Assembly (NCBI GenBank): GCA_038373885.1
Contig: JAWZYV010010320.1
Coordinates: 1-64,000, forward strand
Origin: Cheiracanthium punctorium
Taxonomy: Eukaryota > Arthropoda > Arachnida > Araneae > Cheiracanthiidae
Direction of reading: 5' to 3'
Length of the DNA stretch: 64,000 nucleotides
The notes beneath the pieces were generated by a model that was not told the DNA's origin, did no database searches, and saw only the letters and a program-made list of their open reading frames with translations. This document shows, piece by piece, positions 1-10,468 of the stretch. Each line of letters begins with the position of its first letter. Position 1 is the stretch's first letter. Made by a program: the position numbers and the translations under genes.

Positions 1-533
1 TATTTAAGAACATACTATCACAACCCGTTTAATATCCTACCGCATAAATATTTTATAAAGATACCACCAGATGCACTCACTCCACTGCATATTCAACTGT
101 GGCAAACTATTCCATCAATATCTCCTGTGAACCCCAGACGTGTACACCTCCCCCCCCCCCCCGCCTAACCCGCACATCAGATCCAGAATACATCCGATGA
201 TAACTGAAGCCACGAACATTTCATGTAGTGGAAATGAGCTGTCAACAACAGCTGATGTACTGGACAAATATTTGCGGGGTAGGGGGGGGGGTGAGGGAGG
301 AAAAGGGAACAAAAGGTTAGAAGAAGGAGAATGATGAAGGGATACGGAGAATATGAGGAAGTAGTAACGTACACGTTTTCTGGAAACAGTTTTGAAAACA
401 GAGAAAACGATTCTTTTAGGTGTGTGTTTTTCTTTTTTGTACTTGTTAGGATTCTGAAGAGCTTGCAAAACAACAGATTTTTAGTTCTGATATCAATGTT
501 TTGACGCATATGCTAATGCATATAAATGTATAC
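1..533. other. Intergenic, low-complexity tracts and a dispersed repeat block
   Basis: There is no credible gene here. The stretch holds a C-run near 148-162, a G-rich run near 281-300 and, at about 195-335, a block that recurs at 2463-2585. The shared parts include GAAGCCACGAACATT and GTAGTGGAAATGAGCTG. The short open frames on both strands have skewed composition and no family resemblance. Confidence 0.6.
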
Positions 534-1140
534 TCAACCCATTTGTGCCAAACTGTCCCTTTTTTTGGGACGGCATTTTTCGCTATCAGTCGAAATATTT
601 ATTTTTCATATCAGTCGTTATTTATATTTATTTTATTTATCAGTTGTTATTATATTTATTATTTTATAATAAATATAATATTATTTTTTATATTATACTA
701 TAGTTTTTATTCTGTATTATAGTTTTTATATTATGCTGTATTTATTTTATATATCATTTTATTTATATAGCATTATATTTTATATATCATATATTTCATA
801 TATCATCCTATTTATTTTATTTATCAGTCATTATTACATTTATTATTTTATAATACAAATAATGTTGTTTTAATTATATTTATAGTTTTGATATTATATT
901 TATTTTATATATCAGTCATTATTTATTTTTCCTAGCCTTTATTCACGAGTATTGAACCTCAACTCCACAAAATATCTTAACATGATCAAGTAGGGTGTAG
1001 ATATTTCAAGTTTTATACATAATGATTTTAAAAGAAGTCATCCCTTGTTCAAGAAGCTGACATCAGAAATGTATCTGTTATTGCTGGTATTAGCAAAAAT
1101 CGAAGAAAGTCGCAAAAATATCTGGACACAAATGAGCTAA
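534..1140 (-). mobile_element. Family A TTAA-type MITE, internally expanded copy
   Basis: The ends match the inverted termini of family A: CCCATTTGTGCC at the left, followed by the GGGACGGCATTTT motif, and at the right GTCGCAAAAATATCTGG with ACAAATGAG. Intact copies are about 284 bp, but this one is 607 bp because an AT-rich stretch at roughly 600-925, made of repeated ATATCAGTCATTATTTATTT-like units, has grown inside it. The flanking tetranucleotides are TCAA and CTAA, which look like decayed TTAA. TTAA flanks and a terminal CCC suggest piggyBac-type mobilisation (inference). Confidence 0.75.
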
Positions 1141-1412
1141 TTTTTATGCAGAATTGAAGTTACCATCGACTAATGTGTGCAGTCTTATGAAGACAGAATT
1201 AGTGCTAGGGTGAAGCGAACGTTGCGCCAGCTCCGGGCGCCATCTCTATGGGGCGCTAACCTTACTCTTATAATACTATATGCATATTTAAGTATCTATA
1301 TATTGTTCAAAATTTCGTTTCAACCTCTTTGAAAACTTTTTAAGCTGCATGTGAGGCAGGAAGGGGGCCCACTTTTGTATTTTGCACCATTTAGAAAAAC
1401 ATCTAGGAACGG

Positions 1413-1467
1413 CACTGTATGTAGATACAAAAGAGTTACAAGTACTTTTTTGTATCTACATACAGTG
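1413..1467. repeat. Perfect 20-bp inverted repeat (hairpin)
   Basis: CACTGTATGTAGATACAAAA is followed after 15 bp by its exact reverse complement. This could form a cruciform or RNA hairpin, or be a minimal foldback element. No family assignment. Confidence 0.8.
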
Positions 1468-1475
1468 TATTTAGA

Positions 1476-1700
1476 GTATTTAGACTCAAATATCAAGGCA
1501 CACCCACTCAAAAAGATATTCAAACATGAGAGAAATTTCCTATATTAATTTTATGAGTAACTGATTCATTTTTCAGAAAGGAATATGAAAAATTATAATT
1601 ATTCATAACTAATTCATATTTTATGATAAATAATGTTTAACATACTAAGCCAACATAGGAAATTTGACTTTTACTCGAATACTTCTGTCAAAGGATGAAT
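1476..1700. mobile_element. Degenerate family K MITE
   Basis: Inverted outer blocks, GAGAGAAATTTCCTA near 1528 and TAGGAAATTT near 1657 followed by ACTCGAATACTTCTGTC, correspond to the arms of the better preserved K element at 45571-45864. The extreme ends are eroded. Confidence 0.45.
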
Positions 1701-2462
1701 TGTAATTATACGTGGATAACTAGATATACAGGTTATTACATGTTTGGGACCTCCTGTATATAGGGTGCCTCAAAAATGCTGATACAGGCTTTTATTTCTT
1801 ATATATTCATCCTAGGCTTATACAATAAATTTCAAAATTACGTAAAAAAAGATACAGAATTTTATGGTATGGTTTAAAATCTTATTCGGCAAATCCAAGC
1901 ACTAACATCTCACAAAAAATGTTACATTTAATAACGCATGCAACAGCAAATCATTAAATTACCACAGCAATAACACTATGAAAATCACAATGTCAATCGT
2001 ACAGCTCTGCTTTCTATACTCGCAGCCTATTTTCAACTTATATCAATGGCGAGGCAGGACGTGAGTCACATGGGTCATGACATCATATTTCTTGATCTTC
2101 TTCATGACGTTATATTTCTTGAACTTGTCTCTAACTTCTTTCCTAATTGAGATACAGTCAAAATTACATTATTTTCGGGAATTTCGTTTGGCCACCTAGT
2201 CTCCAAATCCGTCGCCATATCGCCAAAACGGTAGCCATATGTTTGCCGCCAAAGGGTCACATACTCAGCTCATTTTAACTACAAGAGTGGCTGCACTACT
2301 CTCTTTTTCGCAACACACATTAAATGCGGGAAAACAAGGTTGCAATTCTGTAACTCACTGCTATATCGCAGTTTGCGTAACGATTTATTCACGAATATCT
2401 GAAAAGATGTAACTGGTTACAATGTATTCTCCCTTTCCGCATGGAATCCAAAAGGACCATAG
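1701..2462. other. Intergenic, no recognised gene
   Basis: AT-rich sequence with no supported coding region. A short CTGTATATAGGGTG stretch near 1757-1770 resembles a mariner-type terminus but has no partner. Confidence 0.5.
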
Positions 2463-2585
2463 ACGATGGTAACTTCTGAAGCCACGAACATTCCATGTAG
2501 TGGAAATGAGCTGCCAGCAACAGATGATGTAATGCACAAATATCTGCAGAAATGGGAACAAAAGGTTGGAAGTAGAATGGTGAAT
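2463..2585. repeat. Dispersed repeat block, second copy of 195-335
   Basis: About 120 bp aligns with the block at 195-335 in the same orientation. Shared stretches include GAAGCCACGAACATT and GTAGTGGAAATGAGCTG, and both are followed by an AACAAAAGGTT tract. Origin unknown; neither copy has a conserved reading frame. Confidence 0.65.
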
Positions 2586-2939
2586 CTACGAGAATATATA
2601 AGGGCTTTCTCTAGCGAGGTTTCTGAGGGCAGTTTGAAATAAAATGAGTACAGCCAAACCATGTTAATGGAATAGCCAATTTGAAACCAAAATATATTCT
2701 AGTCAGTGCGATACCGTGTTCCGCTTGTTATCCGGGATGACATTGATTAATTATTATGGTTTGTGATACACTGCAAATTTATAATAATAAGCCGAAAATT
2801 CTCTTAACACCCGCTCCCGACAAAATTACGGGCTAAGCTTTCTCCCTCCATCTCGCGTGCCTGTGTTATTACAGGCAGTAGTGTTCAGATGTTATGTGCC
2901 AGAAAGATAAGAGCGTGTTTTTGCGTTGTGTGTGTTTTG

Positions 2940-3366
2940 GTGGCGCAACCCTTTCGCACATAACATCTGTGCGAGCTGTGCTCGCGTAACGAGCTGTGCT
3001 CGCGCACAGCCAGCTGCGTCAAAAAAGGGTCTCTCGATCTGTGGCACGCGATGAACGTTTCGATCGTCCGCCATCTTGCTGGTAGTTAAGTCGAGCGATG
3101 GCAACGGCTGCCCTTTTTTCAGCATTGGGCAATCTATCCAGTTGTTTTCGCATTCTTCCATTTTCCAGCAGATGCTAGTGCGGTTAAAAATAATCGTGAC
3201 CATTTTTTTACGGGAAAGGACGTGCTAAAAAGTAAAGGATTCTCGTGGAGCTATGTCACCCGCAACTATTTTTATAGAAATCCAATCTATTCTTCGTGAC
3301 TGGCAACAGTCAAAACATCAGAGTTTAGTGATCACAGAGCGGGACCACTGCGCGTTAAAGGGTTAA
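2940..3366 (+). mobile_element. Family B TTAA-type MITE, left end eroded
   Basis: The right two thirds match other B copies: GGGTCTCTCGATCTGTGGC, GATCGTCCGCCATCTTGC, a CTGCCCTTTTTTCAGCATT tract and the right end GCGCGTTAAAGGGTTAA. The left arm keeps GGCGCAACCCTTT and then diverges into repeated GAGCTGTGCTCGCG. The minus-strand frame at 2892-3203 is a by-product of the repeat. Confidence 0.75.
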
Positions 3367-3489
3367 GGCCAATTATCTGCTCAAGGCATCTGGGTCTATG
3401 GGGGATTGCCCGCCGTGGGGACTTCCTGAGGGCTATCTTTTTCTAAGCATTTCAGTTCTTACGCACGGATTTTTTAATGACCATATCAT

Positions 3490-4450
3490 TTTATCTCTCA
3501 CCCCCTTTATTGAAAATTATCCGAAAAAATGTGTCCCAAAAATGCGACATAAAAGTAAGAATAAATTGTTGAGTACTGAATTGTTTATTTTTTTACTGTG
3601 CAATGTCTAATCCTCCTGATTCTCTATCCCTCAATAAACATTTATCTACTTAACTGTAACTGTGCTCGCACACGCATTCTTTTTACTTCTTCTATACTTT
3701 TTTCCTTCTTGATGTTACCTTGTTATGTGATGTGCTTGTTTCTTCCGTTCTAATTTAATAAAGTAAATGTTATGTTAAAATCCAACGCTTACTATGTTTG
3801 TGCTTACTATGTGTGTGTCATAACTCTGCTAACATTTCTAAAAGGTTAAGGACACCAGATGGATTAATTTATTTATTGGCTGATTTTTAACGTCCGTTTC
3901 AAGGCTGCATCATTCATCCTCAAAAGGGCGACTGGAACTTGGCGAATTGAAACGCTGAATATCATAAAATTAAAGATTCATCAAGAATAATTTGTAGAAG
4001 ATGTAAACGCATCGGGCACTGGGCTAGCGAATGTGAAAGTGGAAAGAAGAATAATTTTAAACATAAGCATAACACCCTGGGATTCTTTCCACACTGGATG
4101 ACTCGCCAATTGGGTCACCAGGCGAAATACAGCAACCCTACTCGCCTAAAGCTCTCTCAACAATATCAAATAACGAAAAGTAACATTTTTGGTGTGTTAA
4201 GATAGATACCAAAAATTATATAAGTTACTTCAGTTATCGTCGACCCACGTTTGCATTTGCAAGGAAAGATCCGGAAATCCTCCTACTTCCAGACGATGAA
4301 ATAAATGTAAAGGAAGAACAAAAGAAAAAAAAAGGGGGTGAGATATAAAATGACATAGTAAATTAATATCGTTTTAATATGACAATAATGAAACTAAAAA
4401 ATTAGGGGGTTCAGGGGGTCTCCCCCTGACGAGGCTCGAAGACCCTAGAA
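3490..4450 (-). repeat. Dispersed repeat family J, copy 1
   Basis: Several blocks match 58430-58890 in inverted orientation: the AATGTGTCCCAAAAATGCGA block with its following ACATAAAAG, the AGGCGAAATAC block, and the TTCAGGGGGTCTCCCCCTGA block that runs on into CGAGGCTCGA. The internal palindrome GGGGGTCTCCCCCTG is notable. The encoded zinc knuckle (separate entry) suggests retroelement ancestry, but I see no long terminal repeats. Confidence 0.55.
3960..4157 (+). pseudogene. Gag-like CCHC zinc-knuckle fragment
   Basis: One frame contains CRRCKRIGHWASEC, an exact C-x2-C-x4-H-x4-C zinc knuckle (tgt at 3993 to tgt at 4032). Such knuckles are typical of retrotransposon Gag nucleocapsid regions and occur in some host nucleic-acid-binding proteins. 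The frame is open only from about 3960 to a stop near 4156. No protease, reverse transcriptase or integrase motif lies nearby, so this is a short relic. It sits inside repeat J, which supports a mobile-element origin. A chance match is less likely given exact spacing and the basic residues around it. Confidence 0.5.
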
Positions 4451-5517
4451 TATTTAAATCTCATTTTACACAACAGATGACAATGCCAGACTAATTTTAT
4501 CTTAATTCAGAGATAGTTTATTTTTAAATAGAGGGTACCAGTACTCAAATACGTGTACTTGTGGTATGCATTGTGCAATCTTAGCTCACTTTTTTACTTA
4601 TGTTAAAAAAAAAAACTTTACAAATATTTATTTATTTTACGAAGTAAGTTTAAAAAAATTCTCCTTTAGTGTTTAAAACATTTATTTTTAAGAATTCCCT
4701 GCTTACTACAAACACATATTCAGTCACAATAACCCTGAATGTTGGCTTTCCTCAGAAATTTAACTTGTTTTTCCTTACGCACTAAAAAAATGGCCAAAAC
4801 CTTAAAATGAATACATAAATTATATATGCACTCATACAATATTTCTGGAATAAGAAATAAGCACTTTTACGTCCGTTTTCTTGAAAATAATACGACCGTC
4901 AAAGAGTTAACCGTTAAATGCATGAATTTTAAAGGCGTTTGCTCAATAGTAACGAGTGTAAACTAATTTTCCTATATTAGTTTCTTGAATAACTAATTAA
5001 TATTTCCAGAAACACTCAGTTTGAAAGAAGTATGTGAAACTTTTATTATTCACGATATGAATCATTTATTACTAATATCTATATCTAATATATAAAATTC
5101 TCCTGTCCCAGTGTTAGTCACCTAACTCCTCCGAAACCACTCGACCAATTTTAATGACATTTTCTATGTATATTCGTTAGGTCATAGAATAGGTTTTTAA
5201 CTATGTCTCATACCCCTAAGTCATAAGGGCGGTCCACCCCAAAATGTTTAGCCCCCGAGTGCTATTCATTTCAATCAGGATTTCTGTGTAGACATTAGCG
5301 TGTCGAGTCACTTTTCAAATGTGTTTGCCAGATAATGTGGAGAGGGGGGGGGGGAAGTTAATAAAATGTTGAAAGTCGCACAAGGTTTGCAATTTTTGAT
5401 AATGGATTGCTAAATGTGGTGCCAAAACGCGACAATTTATTATAAATATATTTCGCGTATAGTTAGAAAACGCCTGGCGTATATTGTAAAAGAGTTTTAT
5501 TAGGCGATTTTAATATA

Positions 5518-6929
5518 CACTGCTGGCCACCCAAATTGCAACACCAAGAAAAACAAGAGATATCACAACAAAATTTATTGTGTAGATAACATGTTGACCA
5601 AGTAACAAATGATTAAATTTACAGCATTCTATGAAGCGTGGTTCCTGCCAAAATCAGTACCCAGAGTAGCCGCCGTTGTTGGAGATCACAGCTGCCACAC
5701 GCCTCGGCATTGATTCAAAGAGACTTTGAATGTGTTCTTGGGGTACAGCAGACCAAGCAGCTTCCACACGTTGCCAAAGTTGATCTGGTGTGACAGCTGG
5801 GGATGAACTCTGGGTCAGTCGTTGAGCAACCATGGACCACATGTTTTCTATCGGCGAAAGATCCGGAGAGCGCGCCGGCCAGGGAAGCAATTCAATCTGG
5901 TGATTGACGAAGAACCCTTGGACAATGCGTGCCACGTGTGGCCGTGCATTATCCTGCTGAAATATGGCTGTTGGCAAGCCCTGAAGGTAAGAAAGGACAA
6001 CTGGCTCCAACACCTCGGAGATGTAGCGCTGGCTGGTTAAAGTACCGGCAATGCGTACTAGAGGAGTGCGAGAGAGATATCCGATACCGCCCCATACCAT
6101 AATACCCGGTGCAGGACCAGTGTGACGGTGCATAATGCAGCTGTTCAGCATCCTCTCTCCACGGTGTCTCCAGACTCGAATCCGACCGTCGTGGTGTTGC
6201 ATACAGAAGCGTGACTCGTCAGTAAAGAGAATTTCATTCCATTCTGTCGTCCACATCCTTCTTTCATCGCACCATTGGCGGCGGAGACGTCTGTGGTTCC
6301 GCGTCAGAGGTAGACAAAGCAACGGACGTCTTGCGGACAGACCATTCTGCTGTAAACGACGTCGAATGGTACGCGCAGACACTGGATGATGCGTTACAGA
6401 CTGAATCTGCTGTGATATGGTTCGTGATGTGACTGAGCGGTCCGTCACTGCCATGCGTACAATCTGCCTGTCATCACGTGACGTGGTGCACTGAGGTCGA
6501 TGCGGTCGATCACGTCTGTCCGTCGTACCCTCCTGCACCCAACGATCACATATCCGCATCACAGTTGTTTGGTTTCGTCCAATACGACGACCGATTTTCC
6601 CTGAAAGATAACCCACAATCTCGGTATGCCACTATCCTTCCTCTGTCAAACTCGGATACTTGATCAAAAGATGATCGTTGTTTCCTACGAGGCATAATTT
6701 ATCGTTTTTTTGAAAAAAAAAGCAAGAAAAACACAATTGCTGTACTTGAAAACCGTCGAAATCTCCAAGCCTTAAATAGCGCTTTGAGGTGGCGCCACAG
6801 GCGCGCTTGATGTGCGTCTGCGCTGAAATTCTAATCATTTGCACATCTCACCTCAGCTAATGCATGTTGTAAATTTCATATTATTTGCATGCTTCCTTCA
6901 GGGTGTTGCATTTACGATGGCCAGCAGTG
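5518..6929 (-). mobile_element. Complete Tc1-like transposon (1412 bp)
   Basis: Terminal inverted repeats begin CACTGCTGGCCA on both sides and share TGCAACACC further in, flanked by TA on both sides (5516-5517 and 6930-6931). The duplicated Helitron unit at about 8829-8850 is an empty site: TTTTAATA runs straight into TTGATTTCTATTC. This confirms the ends and the TA duplication and shows insertion into only one duplicate. The element carries one transposase gene on the minus strand. Confidence 0.95.
5654..6695 (-). pseudogene. Tc1/mariner DD34E transposase, one frameshift
   Basis: This gene encodes the cut-and-paste transposase of the surrounding element. The C-terminal 320 codons are open (6616 down to the stop at 5654-5656). 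They hold the second helix-turn-helix (RTIRRRLQQNGLSARRP), a first catalytic Asp in LFTDESRF, a second Asp in FQQDNARPH and a catalytic Glu in SPDLSPIENMW. Exactly 34 residues separate the last two, the Tc1 DD34E spacing, and WPARSPDLSPIE is a family hallmark. The true start is probably the ATG at 6695-6693, opening MPRRKQRSSF. That frame holds the first helix-turn-helix start (FDRGRIVAYRDCGLSF) and is separated from the rest by one extra base in an A-run (plus-strand TTTT at 6595-6598). Full length would be about 345 residues, normal for the family. Everything except that run looks intact, so the copy is young or the run is a sequencing error. Confidence 0.92.
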
Positions 6930-8005
6930 TAGATTTCTATTCCGAAGAAGGGCTCTGTGGAACAAGAAAGGAAAACACGGTACACTCGTGGATTATGATG
7001 CCCATTTCAAACAGCATTTAAAATGTCTTTGCGGTATAGTTGGAATATGCCTACAGGAAGAATATGCCTGGCGAAGATTGTAAAACAATCTCAGTAGGCG
7101 ATTTTAAGATAGATTTCGATTCCAAAGATGCGTTTTATGGTACAAGAAAGAGTTGATTCCTATTTTAACATCCGCACTCTCGCCAACCTAAAAAATCCCC
7201 GTACTTTGGCGAGCTTTGCAGTCATGGGTCTCTGGGAGTTATGCACAAGATTTAACGGTACTTACGTATTATCCCGGCGGTCCGGCAAGACAAGCAATTT
7301 TTCACCAAGATAAATGCCGGGCACATGAAATTGTTGATGGTTTGGAATACGATTGTACGATACGGTAAGTATCAAGTTAGGTTAGTTACGGTAAGTAAGT
7401 TTCAACGCTCCCAAAAGAACCAGATAAAAACTAAAGTAAACAAACTAGCGATAAACGCACCAGTTAAGGAATCTGAAGACACTTAATTATTAAAACTACA
7501 TTAATTGGCAATTCAAAATAAATAAAAATGTAACGGCATGCTTTACTTACATGTTGTTCCAAATCGCCATTTTATTTCTAAATTACGATTGCCACATTAA
7601 TGCAAAAAATCGTCATGGTAACTGCATATGTTTAATGATCGCCACCTTGGCGAGAGTCGAGGCGTTAAAGTAGGAATCAACCCAAGAAAGACAAACCGGT
7701 ACATTCATGGATTATGATGCACATTCGAAACAATATATAAAACGATGAAGTATATTTGTAATATACTTGGCGAAGATTGTAAAATAGTTTTAGTAGGCGA
7801 TTTTAAGATAGATTTCGATTCCAAAGATGGGTTTTACGAAACAAGCAAGAAAAATACAGCACAGTCATGAATAATGATACACTTTTGAAACTTAATGGAA
7901 TAAGTAAGAAAAATAGGGACAACGTATAACTAATGATACGATTTTAATATATAGCACTATAGTGTGTATTTAAAACCTGAAAGTGTTTCAGATTTTCATC
8001 CTTTT
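6930..8005 (+). repeat. Helitron body, first copy of the 1.5-kb direct duplication
   Basis: Together with 5084-5517 this matches 8412-9930 in order and orientation, including GTACTTTGGCGAGCTTTGCA, CATGGGTCTCTGGGAGT and AAATGCCGGGCACATGAAAT. Three sub-modules per copy read LGEDCKIVLVGDFKIDFDSK or close variants before hitting stops or frameshifts. GDFNID-like text recalls the GDFN motif of endonuclease/exonuclease/phosphatase domains, which some Helitron-type elements carry; that link is inference. Confidence 0.7.
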
Positions 8006-8411
8006 TTCTTTCCGAACATGTACCCTGTAAGGAAAGTATTGTAATCATGAAAAAATTCGACTTCGAGATTTTGATATATTAACACGTTTTGAGGTCTTCT
8101 GAATTCATTTATGCTATTTTTACGAGATGTATGTGTTTGTATGTGTGGTGTGTGTGTGTGTGTGTGTGTGTGTGGTGTATGTGAGTGAACACGATAGCTC
8201 CTAAACGGGGCATTCGATTGAGCTCAAATTGGGTATATATGTTATAAACCACCATCGTAAGACCGACATTGATTTTGATGTGTATAGAACTTATAGTTTT
8301 TCTACTGGGCTACTACAAAGATTTCTTTTACATTATGGCTTATGGGGGGGAAATTCTTGAAAGTGCTCTAGCGTTTAAACGGTACATTCGATTGAACTCA
8401 TATTGGGTATA
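8006..8411 (+). repeat. Spacer between Helitron copies with (TG)n microsatellite
   Basis: It starts with TTTCTTTCCGAACATGTACC and GAAAAAATTCGACTTCGAG, which recur at 63036-63160. A (TG)n run follows at about 8139-8173. Two approximate copies of CATTCGATTGAGCTCAAATT (near 8211 and 8387) lie about 180 bp apart, the second running into a new Helitron 5' end. This looks like the tail of one Helitron-type repeat abutting another. Confidence 0.5.
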
Positions 8412-9930
8412 TCTAATAAATAAAATTCTCATGTCACAGTGTTAGTTACCATACTCCTCCAAAACGGCTCAACCGATTTTAAAGAAATTTTATATGTATA
8501 TTCGTTAGGTCTGCGAATATGATTTTGTCTCATACCCCTAAGTCACAAGGGCGGTCCACCTCAAAATTTTTAGCACCAGAGTGCTAATAAGTTCAATCAG
8601 GATTTTTGTCTAGGCATTAGCGCATCGAGTCCCTTTTCAAATGTGTTTGCCAGATAACGTGGAGAGGGGGGGGGGCGTTAATAAAATGTTGAAAGTCGCA
8701 CAAGGATTTGCAATTTTTGATAATGGATCGCTAAATGGGGAGCCAAAACGTGACAATTTATTATAAATATATTTCGAGTATAGTTAGAAAACGCCTGGCG
8801 TATATTGTAACACAGTTTTATTAGGCGATTTTAATATTGATTTCTATTCTGAAGAAGTGCTTTTTGGAACAAGAAAGGAAAACACTGTACATTAATGGAT
8901 TATGATTCCCATTTCATGTCTTTGCGGCATAGTTGGAATATGCCTATAGGACGAATATGCCTGGCGAAGATTGTAAAACAGTTTCAGTAGGCGATTTTAA
9001 GATAGATTTCGATTCCAAAGATGTGTTTTATGGTACAAGAAAGAGTTGATTCCTATTTTAACGCCCCCCACTCTCGCCAACCTAAAAAATCCCCGTACTT
9101 TGGCGAGCTTTGCAGTCATGGGTCTCTGGGAGTAATGCACAAGTTTCAACGGTACTTACGTATTATCCCGGCGGTCCTCCAAGACAAGCAATTTTCACCA
9201 AGATAAATGCCGGGCACATGAAATTGTTGATGGTTTGGAATACGATTGGCAATAGTTTGCCAGCAAATTTGACGAAAAAGTAGTTTGGCGGAAGTGACCG
9301 CCGGCATAATACGTACGTACCGTTTAGGCGCTCCCAAAAGAACTAGATGAAAACTAAAGTAAACAAATTAGCGATAAACGCACCAGTTAAGGAATTTGAA
9401 GACACTTTATTATTACAACTACATTAATTGGCAATCCAAAATAAATAAAAATGTAACGGCATGCTGTGCTTACATGTTGTTCCAAATCGCCATTTTAATT
9501 CTAAATTATGATTGCCACATAAATGCAAAAAATTGTCATTGTAACTGCATATGTTTAATGATCGCCACCTTGGCGAGAGTCGAGGCGTTAAAGTAGGAAT
9601 CAACCCAAGAAAGACATACATGGTATACGCATGTATTATGATGCGCATTCGAAACAATATATAGAACGATGAAGTGTAGTTGTAATATACTTGGCGAATA
9701 TTGTAAAATAGTTTTAGTAGACGATTTTAAGATAGATTTCGATTCCAAAGATGGGTTTTACGAAACAAGAAAAAAAAAATACAGCACAGTCATGAATAAT
9801 ATACACTTTCCAACTTAATGGAATATGAGAGAAAAATAGGGACGACGCATAAATTATGATACGATTTTAATATATAGCGCTATAGTGCGTATTTAAAATC
9901 TGAAAATGTTTCAGATTTTCATCTTTTTAT
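8412..9930 (+). repeat. Helitron body, second copy, with its own 5' end
   Basis: It begins with ATCTAATAAATAAAATTCTC, a second Helitron 5' terminus matching 5084. It continues in parallel with the first copy but lacks the Tc1 insertion. The GDFNIDF-type module occurs near 8815-8880, 8960-9050 and 9690-9775. At 8795-8885 one frame reads TVLLGDFNIDFYSEEVLFG without interruption. Confidence 0.7.
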
Positions 9931-9944
9931 TATTATTTTTTTTG

Positions 9945-10132
9945 GACAAAATTTTTTATGGAATGACTATGAATAAGTCTCAAGGCCAAACTATGTTTGT
10001 TTGTGGCTTAGATTTGAGCACGCCATTTTTTCACACGGACAATTATACGTGGCATGATCTCGAGTGGGCAAACCATGCAGTTTGTTTGTGTTAGCTAAAA
10101 ATATTGTTCACTCTATTCCGTTAAAGGATTGA
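9945..10132 (+). pseudogene. Helitron PIF1-type helicase, C-terminal tail
   Basis: The frame ending at 10094 contains FYGMTMNKSQGQTMFVCGLDL, matching the last conserved helicase motif of Helitron and PIF1-like helicases (MT-x-NK-x-QGQT). A frameshift follows near 10035. The next frame carries QLYVA, an in-frame TGA, SRVGKPCSLFVLAKN and a terminal stop at 10130-10132, matching the usual QLYVA-SR-V order. Thus one frameshift and one internal stop disable it, and everything upstream of this domain is missing. It lies about 220 bp before the Helitron 3' hairpin, the expected position. Confidence 0.75.
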
Positions 10133-10352
10133 TATTATTTTTTAGTAAAATTATTGTAATTAGCGATATATATAAATGTAAAGAATAAATTACAATGAAT
10201 TAAAAATATAAATGTTTGGTATTGTGTTATTTTTATATTCCAGCATTGTTCAGAGCGCTCCATGCCTCTTCCACTCATATACCACATCCTCACACACTTA
10301 CAATAAGTTAGTCATTTCTTTCTACTAAAATAATCCTAGGAATAATTTATAT

Positions 10353-10381
10353 GGCAAAACAACGTTTGCCGGGTCAGCTAG
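10353..10381 (+). other. Helitron 3' terminal hairpin and CTAG end
   Basis: Stem GGCAAA/TTTGCC with a 6-nt loop, then GGGTCAG and CTAG, followed by T. This is the standard transposition terminator arrangement of Helitrons. Its reverse complement resembles the ACTAGCTG-type ends at 37076 and 62699. Confidence 0.8.
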
Positions 10382-10468
10382 TTTTATGTATAAAACTAAC
10401 CTAAGAAATTTAGCTTCTACTCTAATCCGGTGCTGAAAAATACGACGCACATATGCATCGCTATGCAT

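Larger units (their letters stand above)
5084..10381 (+). mobile_element. Helitron-like element with internal duplication
   Basis: The left boundary is A followed by TCTAATATATAAAATTCTC, which fits the 5' TC of Helitrons. The right end is a GC stem (GGCAAA/TTTGCC, 10353-10370), then GGGTCAGCTAG, ending CTAG before T. A Helitron inserts between A and T without target duplication, and comparison with the uninterrupted C copy at 22618 shows exactly this. The body has two direct copies of about 1.5 kb (5084-8005 minus the Tc1 insertion, and 8412-9930), each starting with a Helitron 5' end. A helicase tail lies at 9945-10132. No complete Rep/helicase gene remains, so the element cannot be autonomous. 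Confidence 0.8.

Noticed and set aside
2892..3203. 103-codon minus-strand frame, with similar frames at 12242, 31562, 34375 and 36079
   Set aside because: These are translations of family B MITE arms (shared LPSLDLTTSKMADDR text), mirrored on both strands, with no start or length conservation.
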